This document shows, piece after piece, positions 7,327 to 14,770 of a DNA stretch of 64,000 bases. Positions within the stretch are counted from its first letter, which is position 1. Each line of letters opens with the position of its first letter. The notes below the pieces were generated by a model. The model had not been told where the DNA came from and searched no databases. It saw nothing but the letters and a program-made list of their open reading frames with translations. Origin of the DNA: JAWCQZ01 sp038869515 [NCBI: Halobacteria archaeon] (GTDB taxonomy: Archaea; Halobacteriota; Syntropharchaeia; JACQPP01); assembly GCA_038869515.1 (NCBI GenBank), contig JAWCQZ010000004.1, forward strand, positions 154,655 through 218,654. The letters are read 5' to 3'. A program made the position numbers and the translations under genes.

Positions 7327-8121
7327 ATGGATTCGATGCGCAAGGCGCTGCGGCGCAACTTCGCCCTCTCGCTCCTGCTGGCCCTGCTGGCCGTCTCCGC
7401 CTGGAACACCGGGTTCGACCCCCTGAAACTGCTCCGGGGGCTGCCCAACCTCTTCGCCTTCGCCCGGGAGGCTCTTCCGCCCGACCCCGATCTCCTCGGC
7501 GTGGCCCTCCGGGGGATTCTCGAGACGCTCCAGATAGCCTACGTCGGTACCTTCCTCGGCCTGCTCCTCGCCCTCCCCCTGGGGCTCATGGCCGCGCGCA
7601 ACCTCTTCCCCCGCCTGATGGTGGTCCCGGCCCGGCTCCTCCTCGCCGCTGTCCGCACCGTCCCCTCCCTCCTCTGGGCGGTCTTCTTCGTGATTTTCGT
7701 CGGCCTCGGGCCCTTCGCCGGAGTCCTCGCCACCGCCCTCTACAGCCTGGGCTTCCTCGGCAAACTCTACTACGAGGCGTTCGAGGCTGCGGAGCCCGAC
7801 GCGCGGGAGGCGGTGGAGGCGATGGGTGCCACCCGCGCCCAGGTCATCCGGCACGTGGTCCTGCCCCAGAGCGCGCCCCACCTCCTGAGCCAGCTGCTTT
7901 TCATGTTCGAGTACAACGTCCGCGCCTCCTCCATCCTCGGGTTCGTCGGAGCGGGGGGAATCGGGTTCTACATCCTCGGCTACCTGCAACTGCTGCGCTA
8001 CGACAGGGTCCTCACCCTCCTGCTGGTGGTCTTCGCCACGGTCCTCGCCATCGATTGGCTCAGCCAGAGAATCCGGGACCGGTTCATTGTCCCGGCGACC
8101 TCTCCCGGACCCGGAGCCTGA
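7327..8121 (+). CDS. ABC transporter permease, PhnE-like
   Basis: A 264-residue inner-membrane subunit with about six hydrophobic segments. The conserved cytoplasmic coupling loop is present: YEAFEAAEPDAREAVEAMGATRAQVIRHVVLPQ, the EAA motif that contacts the ATPase. The following SSILGFVGAGGIGFYI is typical of PhnE-type permeases. It ends 2 bp before the stop of the convergent second DtxR-family gene. Confidence 0.9.
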   Translation: MDSMRKALRRNFALSLLLALLAVSAWNTGFDPLKLLRGLPNLFAFAREALPPDPDLLGVALRGILETLQIAYVGTFLGLLLALPLGLMAARNLFPRLMVVPARLLLAAVRTVPSLLWAVFFVIFVGLGPFAGVLATALYSLGFLGKLYYEAFEAAEPDAREAVEAMGATRAQVIRHVVLPQSAPHLLSQLLFMFEYNVRASSILGFVGAGGIGFYILGYLQLLRYDRVLTLLLVVFATVLAIDWLSQRIRDRFIVPATSPGPGA

Positions 8122-8123
8122 AC

Positions 8124-8696
8124 TCAAAAGGGCGAGGGGCCCGCCTTCATCCTTTCGCCCCGGCAGCACGCCCCGCGTTGAATCGCCCCCCCGTCGGGGG
8201 CCGTCGCGGGGTGGCCCAGGAGGCCGCAGAGCCCCTCCACGACCCCGTCGGAGACCGCGTGCTCCATCCGCCGGGCCTCCTCCCGGGCGGCGTCGGCCTT
8301 GAAGGCGAGCCTCTCGGCGAGGAACAGCTCCAGGATCGCGCGCCGCCGCCGGATGCGGGCCGCCTGCGCCTCCCCGGCGGGCGTGAAGCGGGCCCCCCGG
8401 TAGGGGGTGTGCTCCACCAGCCCCTCCCGGGCCATCTTCTGGACCGTCTCGGTAACCGTGGGAGGGGAGACCCCGAGGCGGGCCGCGATGTCGCTCGTCT
8501 TGGCGGGGGCGCCCCCGTTTTCCGCCATGAGGGCGCGGATGGCCTCGATGTAGTCGCTCCTCGGGGTGGCATGCGCACTGTCGCCGGGGGGAGGGGGAGC
8601 TTCGCCCCCCCGGGGGGTCGCAGGCCGTGACTCCCCGTCCGCAGGCCCACCCCCCTCCCCCCGTTTTTCATCCGAAGAACGGCCGACAACCATCAC
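8124..8696 (-). CDS. Second DtxR-family regulator, N-terminus built from repeat B
   Basis: The recognisable regulator begins at about residue 47 (SDYIEAIRALMAENGGAPAKTSDIAARLGVSPPTVTETVQKMAREGLVEH). It continues through FTPAGEAQAARIRRRRAILELFLAERL and EEARRMEHAVSDGVVEGL, the DtxR/MntR dimer and metal region. The first 45 or so residues are Gly/Pro-rich and are encoded largely by repeat B (8576-8663), so the present start at 8696 or 8693 may be secondary to insertion of that element. The C-terminal tail ends in a Cys pair (ACC) near residue 178. It is convergent with the PhnE-like gene, so the importer is flanked on its far side by a second metal-type regulator. Confidence 0.82.
   Translation of the reverse strand: MMVVGRSSDEKRGEGGGPADGESRPATPRGGEAPPPPGDSAHATPRSDYIEAIRALMAENGGAPAKTSDIAARLGVSPPTVTETVQKMAREGLVEHTPYRGARFTPAGEAQAARIRRRRAILELFLAERLAFKADAAREEARRMEHAVSDGVVEGLCGLLGHPATAPDGGAIQRGACCRGERMKAGPSPF
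8576..8663 (-). repeat. GC-rich inverted-repeat element, family B copy 2
   Basis: It has the same ends as the copy at 3143-3258: CACTGTCGCCGGGGGG at one side and CCGTCCGCAGGCCC then CCCCCCTCCCCCCG at the other. The interior differs in length and sequence. It lies within the first 45 codons of the DtxR-family gene on the minus strand and contributes an open frame there. Confidence 0.65.
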
Positions 8697-8785
8697 AGTC
8701 CCCTCAGCCTCATGGTTGAAAATTTTGCCGTCCCGAAACCCGCCGCAGGATGAAGACTTTTAACACCCTGCGCTCCAGTGGGAGG

Positions 8786-8908
8786 ATGTGCCAGGTCTAC
8801 GACTCCCTTGAGGAACTGACGGAGGAGGAGGCCCTTGAGGTCGTCCGGTCCAAGGGCTCCGCTCGTCCGGCGGTGGCTCTCCGGCCCCGGGCCGTTGCCG
8901 CTGCTTGA
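8786..8908 (+). CDS. Possible 40-residue acidic small protein
   Basis: ATG at 8786 is immediately preceded by GGGAGG. The frame gives MCQVYDSLEELTEEEALEVV then a short basic/Ala-rich tail, ending 29 bp before the aroD start. An AT-rich stretch with TTTTAACACC lies 20-30 bp upstream. No family is recognised. It could be a real small protein or chance. Confidence 0.3.
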   Translation: MCQVYDSLEELTEEEALEVVRSKGSARPAVALRPRAVAAA

Positions 8909-8937
8909 ACGTCCAGGCGCGCCGGCGAGGCGGCGAT

Positions 8938-9666
8938 ATGGCCCGCGATAGCTTCGGTTCGCTTCCTCGGCGACGGCGGCCCCTGGTCGTCGCCACGGTC
9001 GCTTCCGGAGCGGAGGCGCGGCGGGCCCTCCGCATCGGGGCCGAGGCGCTGGAGTTGCGGATGGACCTGATGGACGACCCGGAGGGGGGGCCCGCGCTCC
9101 TCTCGCGGCTGCGGGCCTCCGGAGCGCCCCTCATCGCCACCTGCCGCCCCCGGGGAGAGGGCGGGGCGTGGAGAGGGCCCGAGAGGGCGCGGTTCGCGCT
9201 GCTCGCCCGGTGCGCCCCCCGCGCCTGGGCCGTGGACCTGGAGGCCTCGGCCGCCGGGACCGCGGCGGGACGCGCCCTCCGCAGGCAACTCTCCCGGGGC
9301 CGGACCCGCCTCCTCCTCTCCCGCCACGACTTCAGCTCCACCCCGCCGCCCGCGACCCTGCGCGCCTGGTTCTCCGCCATCTTCCGCGCCGGGGCCGATG
9401 TCGCGAAGGTGGCGGTCACGGCCCGCCGGACCGAGGACCTTCACCACCTCTTCGGCGCGCTGCTCTCTCAGAGGCGACCGGCGGTGGGCATCTCCATGGG
9501 GGCCGCCGGGGCGCCGTCGCGGGTGGTGGCGGGCCTCTTCGGCTCCGTCCTGACCTACGGGTGCGTGGATGCGCCGCGGGCTCCCGGCCAGGTCCGCGTG
9601 GACGCTCTCCGGCGGAGGGTGGAGGCGCTCTTCCCGGGAACGCGGCCCCGGGAGATGCCCGCCTGA
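8938..9666 (+). CDS. aroD: 3-dehydroquinate dehydratase, type I
   Basis: Third step of the shikimate pathway, cis-dehydration of 3-dehydroquinate through a Schiff base. It has the type I hallmarks ALELRMDLMDD, the catalytic His in LLSRHDFSSTP, and the Schiff-base Lys in ADVAKVAVTA. Further motifs are GISMGAAGAPSRVVAGLFGSVLTYG and a C-terminal ApGQVRVDALR. From ATG 8938 it is 242 residues. An upstream TTG at 8905 would add 11 Arg-rich residues and is less likely. It is convergent with the YIP1-like gene with a 4-bp gap. Confidence 0.92.
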   Translation: MARDSFGSLPRRRRPLVVATVASGAEARRALRIGAEALELRMDLMDDPEGGPALLSRLRASGAPLIATCRPRGEGGAWRGPERARFALLARCAPRAWAVDLEASAAGTAAGRALRRQLSRGRTRLLLSRHDFSSTPPPATLRAWFSAIFRAGADVAKVAVTARRTEDLHHLFGALLSQRRPAVGISMGAAGAPSRVVAGLFGSVLTYGCVDAPRAPGQVRVDALRRRVEALFPGTRPREMPA

Positions 9667-9670
9667 GCCC

Positions 9671-10357
9671 TCAGCCGACGGGGACGAGGGGGCCCGCCGG
9701 AAGGTTGGCCGTGGCGGCCGGGGGCACCGGCAGGGGCAGGAGGGACGCGGGCGAGAGTTGCGGGTAGAGGAGGGGGGCGGGGCGGTATCCGCCGACCGAG
9801 GCCACCGTCGCCGCCAGGTTGACCGCGAGGGCGATGACGAGGACGCTCGCGGCGCTCCGCAGGGGAAGGCCGTGGAACGTGCGGATGCCGTGGGCGAAGA
9901 GGTAGAGCGTCAAGAGGTTGGCGAGGACGTAGAGGATGGCCCCCCCCGTCTCCGGGACGGCGAAGAGGAACTGGAAGAGGGCGGGCGTCCGCGCGTAGAA
10001 GTAGACGGTGAGGGTCTTCCGGAAGTCCCGGACTCCGAAGAGAGTCAGCCAGGCGTGGTACCAGAGGCCGCCGAACACAGCGCCCGCGAGTCCGAAGAAG
10101 ACCAGCTGGCCGAAGAGGTTGAACAGCAGGAAGAGTGCGCCGCTCACCGCGAACGCCGAGCCCTCGCCCCCCGGCAGGAGGAGCAGGATGGCTCCGAAGA
10201 AGAAGAGGCTCAGGCCGAGGGCGCCAGCCACTGTCACCAGGGCGAGGTGGCCGAAGGCGAGCCCGAGCCGATGGGCGGAGTCCTGCTTCTCGAGCCGGGC
10301 CCAGGCCTCCGCCGGCTTCGCCAGGAGGCCGATGACGTTGCCCAGAAAACCCATCAC
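9671..10357 (-). CDS. YIP1-family membrane protein
   Basis: A 228-residue polytopic protein with about five hydrophobic segments. The N-terminal cytosolic MGFLGNVIGLLAKPAEAWARL and the central YHAWLTLFGVRDFRKTLTVYFYARTPALFQFLF are characteristic of prokaryotic YIP1-domain proteins. The molecular role is unknown. Its ATG overlaps the stop of the preceding regulator gene (ATGA), suggesting the two products act together. Confidence 0.78.
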   Translation of the reverse strand: MMGFLGNVIGLLAKPAEAWARLEKQDSAHRLGLAFGHLALVTVAGALGLSLFFFGAILLLLPGGEGSAFAVSGALFLLFNLFGQLVFFGLAGAVFGGLWYHAWLTLFGVRDFRKTLTVYFYARTPALFQFLFAVPETGGAILYVLANLLTLYLFAHGIRTFHGLPLRSAASVLVIALAVNLAATVASVGGYRPAPLLYPQLSPASLLPLPVPPAATANLPAGPLVPVG

Positions 10358-10836
10358 CGGAGTTTCTTCACCAGTTCTTGGTAGGTCTTTTCGGAGATGA
10401 CCCCGCGCCGGAGCATCTCCTTCAGGCGCGCCGCGGGGCCGCCCGCCTCCGCAGGCGCAGGGACCTCGGGCTCTCTCTCCGGAGCGCGGGCCGCCGGGGG
10501 GGGCGGGCCGGTCCGGAGCGCCTTGCTCTCGCCCCGCCGTGGCTTCGTCTTCCGGACGAACTGCTGGGGCCCGTTGAAGAGGCCGTCAATCGTCTTCATC
10601 GCCGCCACCGAGGGGTGCTCGGCGAGGCTGTAGAGTTTGGTGACCCCGACCCTCCGGCTCAACCTGACGAGGCCGAGGGACTCCCACTCCGGGAGGATGC
10701 GATAGACCGAGTCCCGGGAGATGCCCGCCGCCTTTGCCAGGTCGCTCTTGCTGATTTCGCCCCCCTGCAGCTCGATGAAGGCGTCCATCATCCGCGCGGC
10801 CGCGCTGTCCCGGAAAAGCAGACTGAATGCCCGCAT
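10354..10836 (-). CDS. Winged-helix regulator with C-terminal SHOCT-like module
   Basis: A 160-residue DNA-binding protein. Residues 15-75 form a helix-turn-helix domain with a wing (IELQGGEISKSDLAKAAGISRDSVYRILPEWESLGLVRLSRRVG). After a Pro/Ala-rich linker, the last 25 residues (RLKEMLRRGVISEKTYQELVKKL) resemble the short SHOCT oligomerisation helix pair. An AT-rich core (GATAAATC on the minus strand, about 10857-10866) lies about 25 bp upstream of the ATG, so transcription is probably leaderless. Its target may be the coupled YIP1 gene. Confidence 0.75.
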   Translation of the reverse strand: MRAFSLLFRDSAAARMMDAFIELQGGEISKSDLAKAAGISRDSVYRILPEWESLGLVRLSRRVGVTKLYSLAEHPSVAAMKTIDGLFNGPQQFVRKTKPRRGESKALRTGPPPPAARAPEREPEVPAPAEAGGPAARLKEMLRRGVISEKTYQELVKKLR

Positions 10837-10911
10837 GGTTTCGTCTCGCGCCCATGTCTGATTTATCGTGTATTATCCCTTTCCCCGGCGCGAAGCGCCC
10901 CTTCCGGTGGG

Positions 10912-10921
10912 GGTATATATC
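10912..10921 (+). promoter_or_regulatory. TATA box for the HAD hydrolase gene
   Basis: The segment reads GGTATATATC and lies about 20-28 bp upstream of ATG 10940, giving a leaderless transcript. It also decides the start, since the upstream in-frame ATG lies before the promoter. Confidence 0.65.
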
Positions 10922-10939
10922 CGCCACACCACGGTGAAG

Positions 10940-11713
10940 ATGGCGCTTCCCCGCGGCATAGACCTCTTCATTTTCGATGTCGAGGGGACCCTTGTTGACT
11001 CCATCGACACCGCCCGCCCCCTGCCCGGAGCGAGGGGGCTCGTCGGCCGAATCCGGCGCGCAGGCCGGAAGGTCGCCTTCCTCAGCAACATCGGCCGCAA
11101 GCCCCACCGGGAGGTGCTCCGCAGGCTCCGGGGCGCGGGGTTCGAGGCCTGCCCGGAGGAGCTGATGACCGCCGGGCGGGCCGCGGCGCTCCATCTCGCG
11201 CGGCGCGGGGCGCGGCGGGTCTTCCTGCTGAGCGAGGGGGGAGCGCGGGAGGACCTGCGGGCCGCGGGGCTCCGCACCGTCCGGGGCCCGCCCGCCGACG
11301 TGGTCGTGGTCGCCGCGCACCGCGGCCTCGCCTATCGCGAGTTGAACACGGCCACCCGGCTTGTCGCGGGAGGAGTTCCGCTGGTCTGCTGCGGCGCGAG
11401 CCTCCTCTTCCGCGGGACCTATTTGGGAGACTCTGGCCTTTTCCTGGGGGAGGGCGCCGTCGCCCGCGCCATCGCGGCCGCCACCGGCGCGCGGATGGAG
11501 ACCGTCGGGAAGCCCGACCCCCGCATCTTCCGGGAGGCGCTCCGCCAGTCCGGCGTCCCTGCGAAACGGGCGGCGATGGTCGGTGACTCCCGGAGCGACA
11601 TGGAGGGGGCGGCGCGGGCGCGCCTGGGGCTCCGGGTCTATCTGGGGTCCGGGAGAGTGGAGGCGGACCTCCGGTTTGCGGACATCTCGCGCCTCGCGCG
11701 GGCGTGGCGCTGA
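10940..11713 (+). CDS. HAD-superfamily hydrolase, NagD-like
   Basis: A 257-residue predicted phosphatase. Motif I is FIFDVEGTLVDS, motif II FLSNIGRKP, and the Lys of motif III plus motif IV are seen in VGKPDPRIFREALRQ and AMVGDSRSDMEGAARA. The order and the cap between motifs II and III fit NagD-type (class IIA) HAD enzymes. The second Asp of motif I (DxDGT) is Glu here (DVEGT). That residue normally acts as general acid/base, so activity may be altered. Confidence 0.82.
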   Translation: MALPRGIDLFIFDVEGTLVDSIDTARPLPGARGLVGRIRRAGRKVAFLSNIGRKPHREVLRRLRGAGFEACPEELMTAGRAAALHLARRGARRVFLLSEGGAREDLRAAGLRTVRGPPADVVVVAAHRGLAYRELNTATRLVAGGVPLVCCGASLLFRGTYLGDSGLFLGEGAVARAIAAATGARMETVGKPDPRIFREALRQSGVPAKRAAMVGDSRSDMEGAARARLGLRVYLGSGRVEADLRFADISRLARAWR

Positions 11714-11722
11714 GCCGCCGCC

Positions 11723-11892
11723 TCACGTGAAGGGCTTGACCCTCTCCTTGAAGCCCTCCGGGACCGGGACGGGGGCCCACTTCGACCGGTCCACGGTGAC
11801 CGCGGTCACCTCGGCGCGCGCGACCGCAATCCCGCCCTGGTTCAGGGCCTTCGAGGCGAAGGTGACCGACGTGGTGCCGATGCGACTAAACG
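11723..11892 (-). pseudogene. C-terminal remnant of a 4HBT-type thioesterase
   Basis: The last 55 or so residues of a hotdog-fold acyl-CoA thioesterase are readable (VATFSRIGTTSVTFASKALNQG, AVARAEVTAVTVDRS, then VPVPEGFKERV). The strand order, basic Arg/Ser-Val strand and terminal Pro-Glu motif match the family. No catalytic N-terminal half exists upstream, because that DNA encodes the end of the neighbouring coiled-coil gene in another frame. It looks like a decayed gene cut off by rearrangement. Confidence 0.6.
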
Positions 11893-11895
11893 TTG

Positions 11896-12795
11896 CTACT
11901 TCCGGAGCCGCCCCAGGAGCCCCCTGCGGCGCGCTTCCTCGGGGACGGGCGCGCGTTCCGGCGCCGGGCCGGGGGCGGGCTGCTGCGGGGGGGGCCGCGG
12001 GGCGCCCCCTTTGCCCGCCTCCAACTCGGCGAAGAGGATCTCCACCCTTTCGAACTCCGAGGCGAGGTCGCCCCTCAGCCTCTCCACGCCCCGGAGGGCC
12101 TCGGCGTCCCGGTCGGTCCGGGCCTTCGCCAGGAGGACCCCCTGCATGAGTTTCTCCCGCGCCGCCGAGACACGCCCGTGGAGGGCGGCGTAGTCGGGCG
12201 TCGCCACGCCCCGGGCGCCTGCCGCGAGCCGGCCCAGGGCGGCCCGGTATTTCTTCCGCAGGGAGGACTCGACGAAATCCTCCGGAAGCGGGCGGGCCTC
12301 CAGCTCCCTCCCGACGGCCTCCATCTCCGCGGCGAAGAGCCGGAGGGTGGGGATGAACGCCCCGTAGGGAGTGGTCGGGTCGAGGGCGGAGTCCGCCGCC
12401 GAGACGGCGCTGGCGAAGGGGGCCAGTTCGGCCTCCAGGAGGGAGAGCGCCTCGATGAGTTCGGCCTGCCTGCCCCGGAGCTTCTCGCAGGCGATCACCT
12501 GCTCCAGGAGGGCGCTGCAGGCCTCCACGGCCTCCCGCCCCCGGGTCGCGAGGGAGTTGGCGAGACCCAGGAGATGGTCGCGCCCCCTCCACTTCCGCTC
12601 GTAGTGGAGGTCGCGCGCGGAGCGGGCCAACTCCTCCGCGAGGGCGCCCACCGCCTGGCGGTCCCGGACCACCGCCTCCTCCAGCTCCCGGAGGGCGGCC
12701 TCCGCCTCCCGGCCCCCCTCCCGCAGGAAGGCCTCCGGGGTCTCCGCCAGCGACTCTCCCGGCCCGGGAGGGGGCCCCGCGGACTCGGCCACCAT
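11896..12795 (-). CDS. Unrecognised helical/coiled-coil protein
   Basis: A 299-residue, highly charged, almost entirely helical protein with no signal peptide or membrane segment. Heptad-like runs occur at residues 25-75 (LRELEEAVVRDRQAVGALAEELARSARDL) and around 95-125. A Pro/Ala-rich linker near residue 265 leads to a basic terminus RRRGLLGRLRK. I recognise no family. Its 3' end abuts the thioesterase remnant, so the tail may have been created or altered by the same rearrangement. Confidence 0.65.
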   Translation of the reverse strand: MVAESAGPPPGPGESLAETPEAFLREGGREAEAALRELEEAVVRDRQAVGALAEELARSARDLHYERKWRGRDHLLGLANSLATRGREAVEACSALLEQVIACEKLRGRQAELIEALSLLEAELAPFASAVSAADSALDPTTPYGAFIPTLRLFAAEMEAVGRELEARPLPEDFVESSLRKKYRAALGRLAAGARGVATPDYAALHGRVSAAREKLMQGVLLAKARTDRDAEALRGVERLRGDLASEFERVEILFAELEAGKGGAPRPPPQQPAPGPAPERAPVPEEARRRGLLGRLRK

Positions 12796-12841
12796 CCCTC
12801 CGGCTGGGGCCTCCGCGATAATAAGGGGGTCGCCGACGGCG

Positions 12842-13060
12842 TCAGGTCCGGGGGGCCGGGGCGGACTCCTCCCGGGAGACGACCACGAGCCCTGGCCAGT
12901 CCACGACCAGTTTCTTGCGCTGGGACCAGATGGAGCCCCCCTTGGAGAGCCAGAGGCGGAGGACCATCATGCAGATGGCCTCGGGGGTCGTCTCGGCCTG
13001 GGCGGCCCGCTCCCGCAGCAGCCGCTCCTCCTCCGGGCCGAGCTCCAGGATGATCCTCAT
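12842..13060 (-). CDS. Small hypothetical protein, possibly RHH-like
   Basis: A 72-residue protein. The N-terminal strand MRIILELGPEEERLLRERAAQAETTPEAICMMVLRLWL could be a short beta-strand followed by two helices, as in ribbon-helix-helix proteins. The second half is basic and aromatic (WSQRKKLVVDWPGLVVVSREE). No partner toxin is adjacent. The family is not recognised with confidence. It follows the SDR gene on the same strand by 46 bp. Confidence 0.5.
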   Translation of the reverse strand: MRIILELGPEEERLLRERAAQAETTPEAICMMVLRLWLSKGGSIWSQRKKLVVDWPGLVVVSREESAPAPRT

Positions 13061-13106
13061 CGCGCAATCCCAGGGCGGCGGACTTCAAAAAGCAGTCGGC
13101 CCGCCC

Positions 13107-13868
13107 TTAGCGCATCACGGAGCCGCCCGAGACGCAGAGGGTCTCGCCGGTGATGTAGTCCGCCTCGGGGGACGCGAGGAATGCGACCGCATTGGCGATG
13201 TCCTCGGGCCTCCCGGCGCGCCCCGCGGGGACCTCGGCGACCCGGGCCTTCAGGTAGGCCTCGTCGTACTGCTTGAGGAGGAACGGGTTCATGACGATGC
13301 TGGGGGAGACCGAGTTCACCGTCACGCCGTGGGCCGCCACCTCCCGCGCCACGTTCCGGGCGAAGCCGAGGAGCCCCGCCTTCGCGGCCGAGTAGCAGGC
13401 CTGGCCGTTGGCGGCGCCGATGAACGCGGCGATGCTCGAGATGAGGACGACGCGCCCCCACCGCTGCTTCACCATCGCCGGGAGGGCGGCCCGGGTGGCG
13501 TAGGCGGGGCCGTGGAGGTTGACGGCGAGGATGCGGTCGGCCACGTCGTCCGGAATCTCCGTGACCGGGCCGAGCTGGTTCCAGCCCGCGTTGTTCACGA
13601 AAATGTCAAGGCGGCCGAAGCGCCGCAAGGTCCCGGCCACCAGCGCATCCACCTGGGCGGGGTCGGTGACGTCGCAGACCAGCCCCTCCGCCTCCCGGCC
13701 CCGGCCCCGGAGGTCCTCGACCACCTCGCGGACGCGCTTCTCGGCCCTGGCGATGTCGCTGACCACCACCTTGGCGCCCAGGGCGGCGAGGGTGCGGACG
13801 GTGGCCTGTCCGATGCCGGCGCCCGCCGAGGCGGTGACGACCGCGACGCGGCCATCGAGGGAGGCCAT
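13107..13868 (-). CDS. Short-chain dehydrogenase/reductase (FabG-like)
   Basis: A 253-residue NAD(P)-dependent oxidoreductase. The cofactor motif is VVTASAGAGIGQATVR, with VCDVTD and VNNAGWN following. The catalytic triad is seen as Ser in VVLISSIAAF and YSAAKAG with the YxxxK pair. The C-terminal GRPEDIANAVAFLASPEADYITGETLCVSGG is standard for classical SDRs. It is divergent from an amidohydrolase gene that lies just upstream of a MaoC-type gene. The context suggests a beta-oxidation-like or aromatic side-chain pathway, but the substrate is unknown. Confidence 0.9.
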   Translation of the reverse strand: MASLDGRVAVVTASAGAGIGQATVRTLAALGAKVVVSDIARAEKRVREVVEDLRGRGREAEGLVCDVTDPAQVDALVAGTLRRFGRLDIFVNNAGWNQLGPVTEIPDDVADRILAVNLHGPAYATRAALPAMVKQRWGRVVLISSIAAFIGAANGQACYSAAKAGLLGFARNVAREVAAHGVTVNSVSPSIVMNPFLLKQYDEAYLKARVAEVPAGRAGRPEDIANAVAFLASPEADYITGETLCVSGGSVMR

Positions 13869-13888
13869 CGAGGGGGCGGCGCAGAAAT

Positions 13889-13897
13889 CCTTAAAGA
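13889..13897 (+). promoter_or_regulatory. TATA-like box for the 13919 amidohydrolase
   Basis: The segment reads CCTTAAAGA and lies 22-30 bp before ATG 13919, consistent with a leaderless transcript. It lies in the short gap shared with the divergent SDR gene. Confidence 0.5.
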
Positions 13898-13918
13898 CCC
13901 TTCGGTGAGTGCCCCTCG

Positions 13919-14770
13919 ATGGTCAAGGAGCCGAGGGCCATTGACGCCTGGTGCAACATCTTCACCCCGGAGGGGATGAAGAAGAACTTCGCCGACGTGG
14001 AGGAGATCCGCTTCGCGTTCAAACTGTTCGGCAGGGAGGACCGGCTGAAGGGCAAGCCCCCGGGGGAATTCCTGGCGGAGATGGACGCCCTCGGGGTCGA
14101 GAAGGTGTGCGTCCCCACGTTCAAGGTGCGGCAGTTCCAGGGCCCCATGGTCCAGGATGCGCAGACCTCGGAGGTGGCGCCGCTGGTCGAGAAATACCCG
14201 GACCGCGTCGTCGGGCTCTGCGGCATCAACCCCTTCAAGAAAATGGATGCGGTGCGCGAGCTGGAGGACGCGGTGGAGAACCACGGATTCAAGGGCGCCC
14301 ACATCCACCCCTACGGCTACGGCCTGCCGGTGAACGACGCGGCTTACTACCCGGTCTACGCCAAGTGCGTGGAGCTCGACGTCCCGGTGGAGATCCAGAT
14401 CGGCCACAGCGCGGAGCAGATGCCCTCCGCCTGCGGGCGCCCCCTCCTCCTCGACGACGTCGCCATCTACTTCCCGGAGTTGCGCATCGTCGCCGCCCAC
14501 ACGGGGTGGCCCTGGGTCGAGGAGCTGGTCGCGATGGCGTGGAAGCACCCCAACGTCTACATCGGGACCAGCGCCCACGCGCCGAAATACTGGGACGCGA
14601 AACTGGTCCGGTTCATTAACAGCCGGGGGCAGAACAAGGTGCTCTACGGGACCGACTTCCCGGTGCTGGACCACAGGGAGACGCTGGAGCAGATTGAAAA
14701 ACTGGGCCTGAAGCCCGAGGTGAAGAGGAAATTGCTCAGGGAGAATGCCAAGAGGGTGTTCAAGCTATGA
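13919..14770 (+). CDS. Amidohydrolase_2-family protein
   Basis: A 283-residue TIM-barrel hydrolase or decarboxylase-type protein. Family segments are GLCGINPFKKMDAVRELEDAVENHGFKGAHIHP, IGHSAEQMP, IVAAHTGWPWVEELVAMAWKHPNVYIGTSAHAP and VLYGTDFPVLD. The usual N-terminal HxH metal motif is not present: the strand reads AIDAWCNIF. Later His and Asp ligands remain. Homologues of this subtype sit with MaoC and SDR genes in CoA-thioester pathways, and a MaoC gene follows immediately here. It is a paralogue of the gene at 17103. Confidence 0.83.
   Translation: MVKEPRAIDAWCNIFTPEGMKKNFADVEEIRFAFKLFGREDRLKGKPPGEFLAEMDALGVEKVCVPTFKVRQFQGPMVQDAQTSEVAPLVEKYPDRVVGLCGINPFKKMDAVRELEDAVENHGFKGAHIHPYGYGLPVNDAAYYPVYAKCVELDVPVEIQIGHSAEQMPSACGRPLLLDDVAIYFPELRIVAAHTGWPWVEELVAMAWKHPNVYIGTSAHAPKYWDAKLVRFINSRGQNKVLYGTDFPVLDHRETLEQIEKLGLKPEVKRKLLRENAKRVFKL

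Noticed and set aside
5056-8121. Firm assignment as a phosphonate transporter
   Set aside because: Family membership supports PhnCDE-like, but no phosphonate-degradation genes are nearby and the regulators are DtxR-type, so the substrate is left open.
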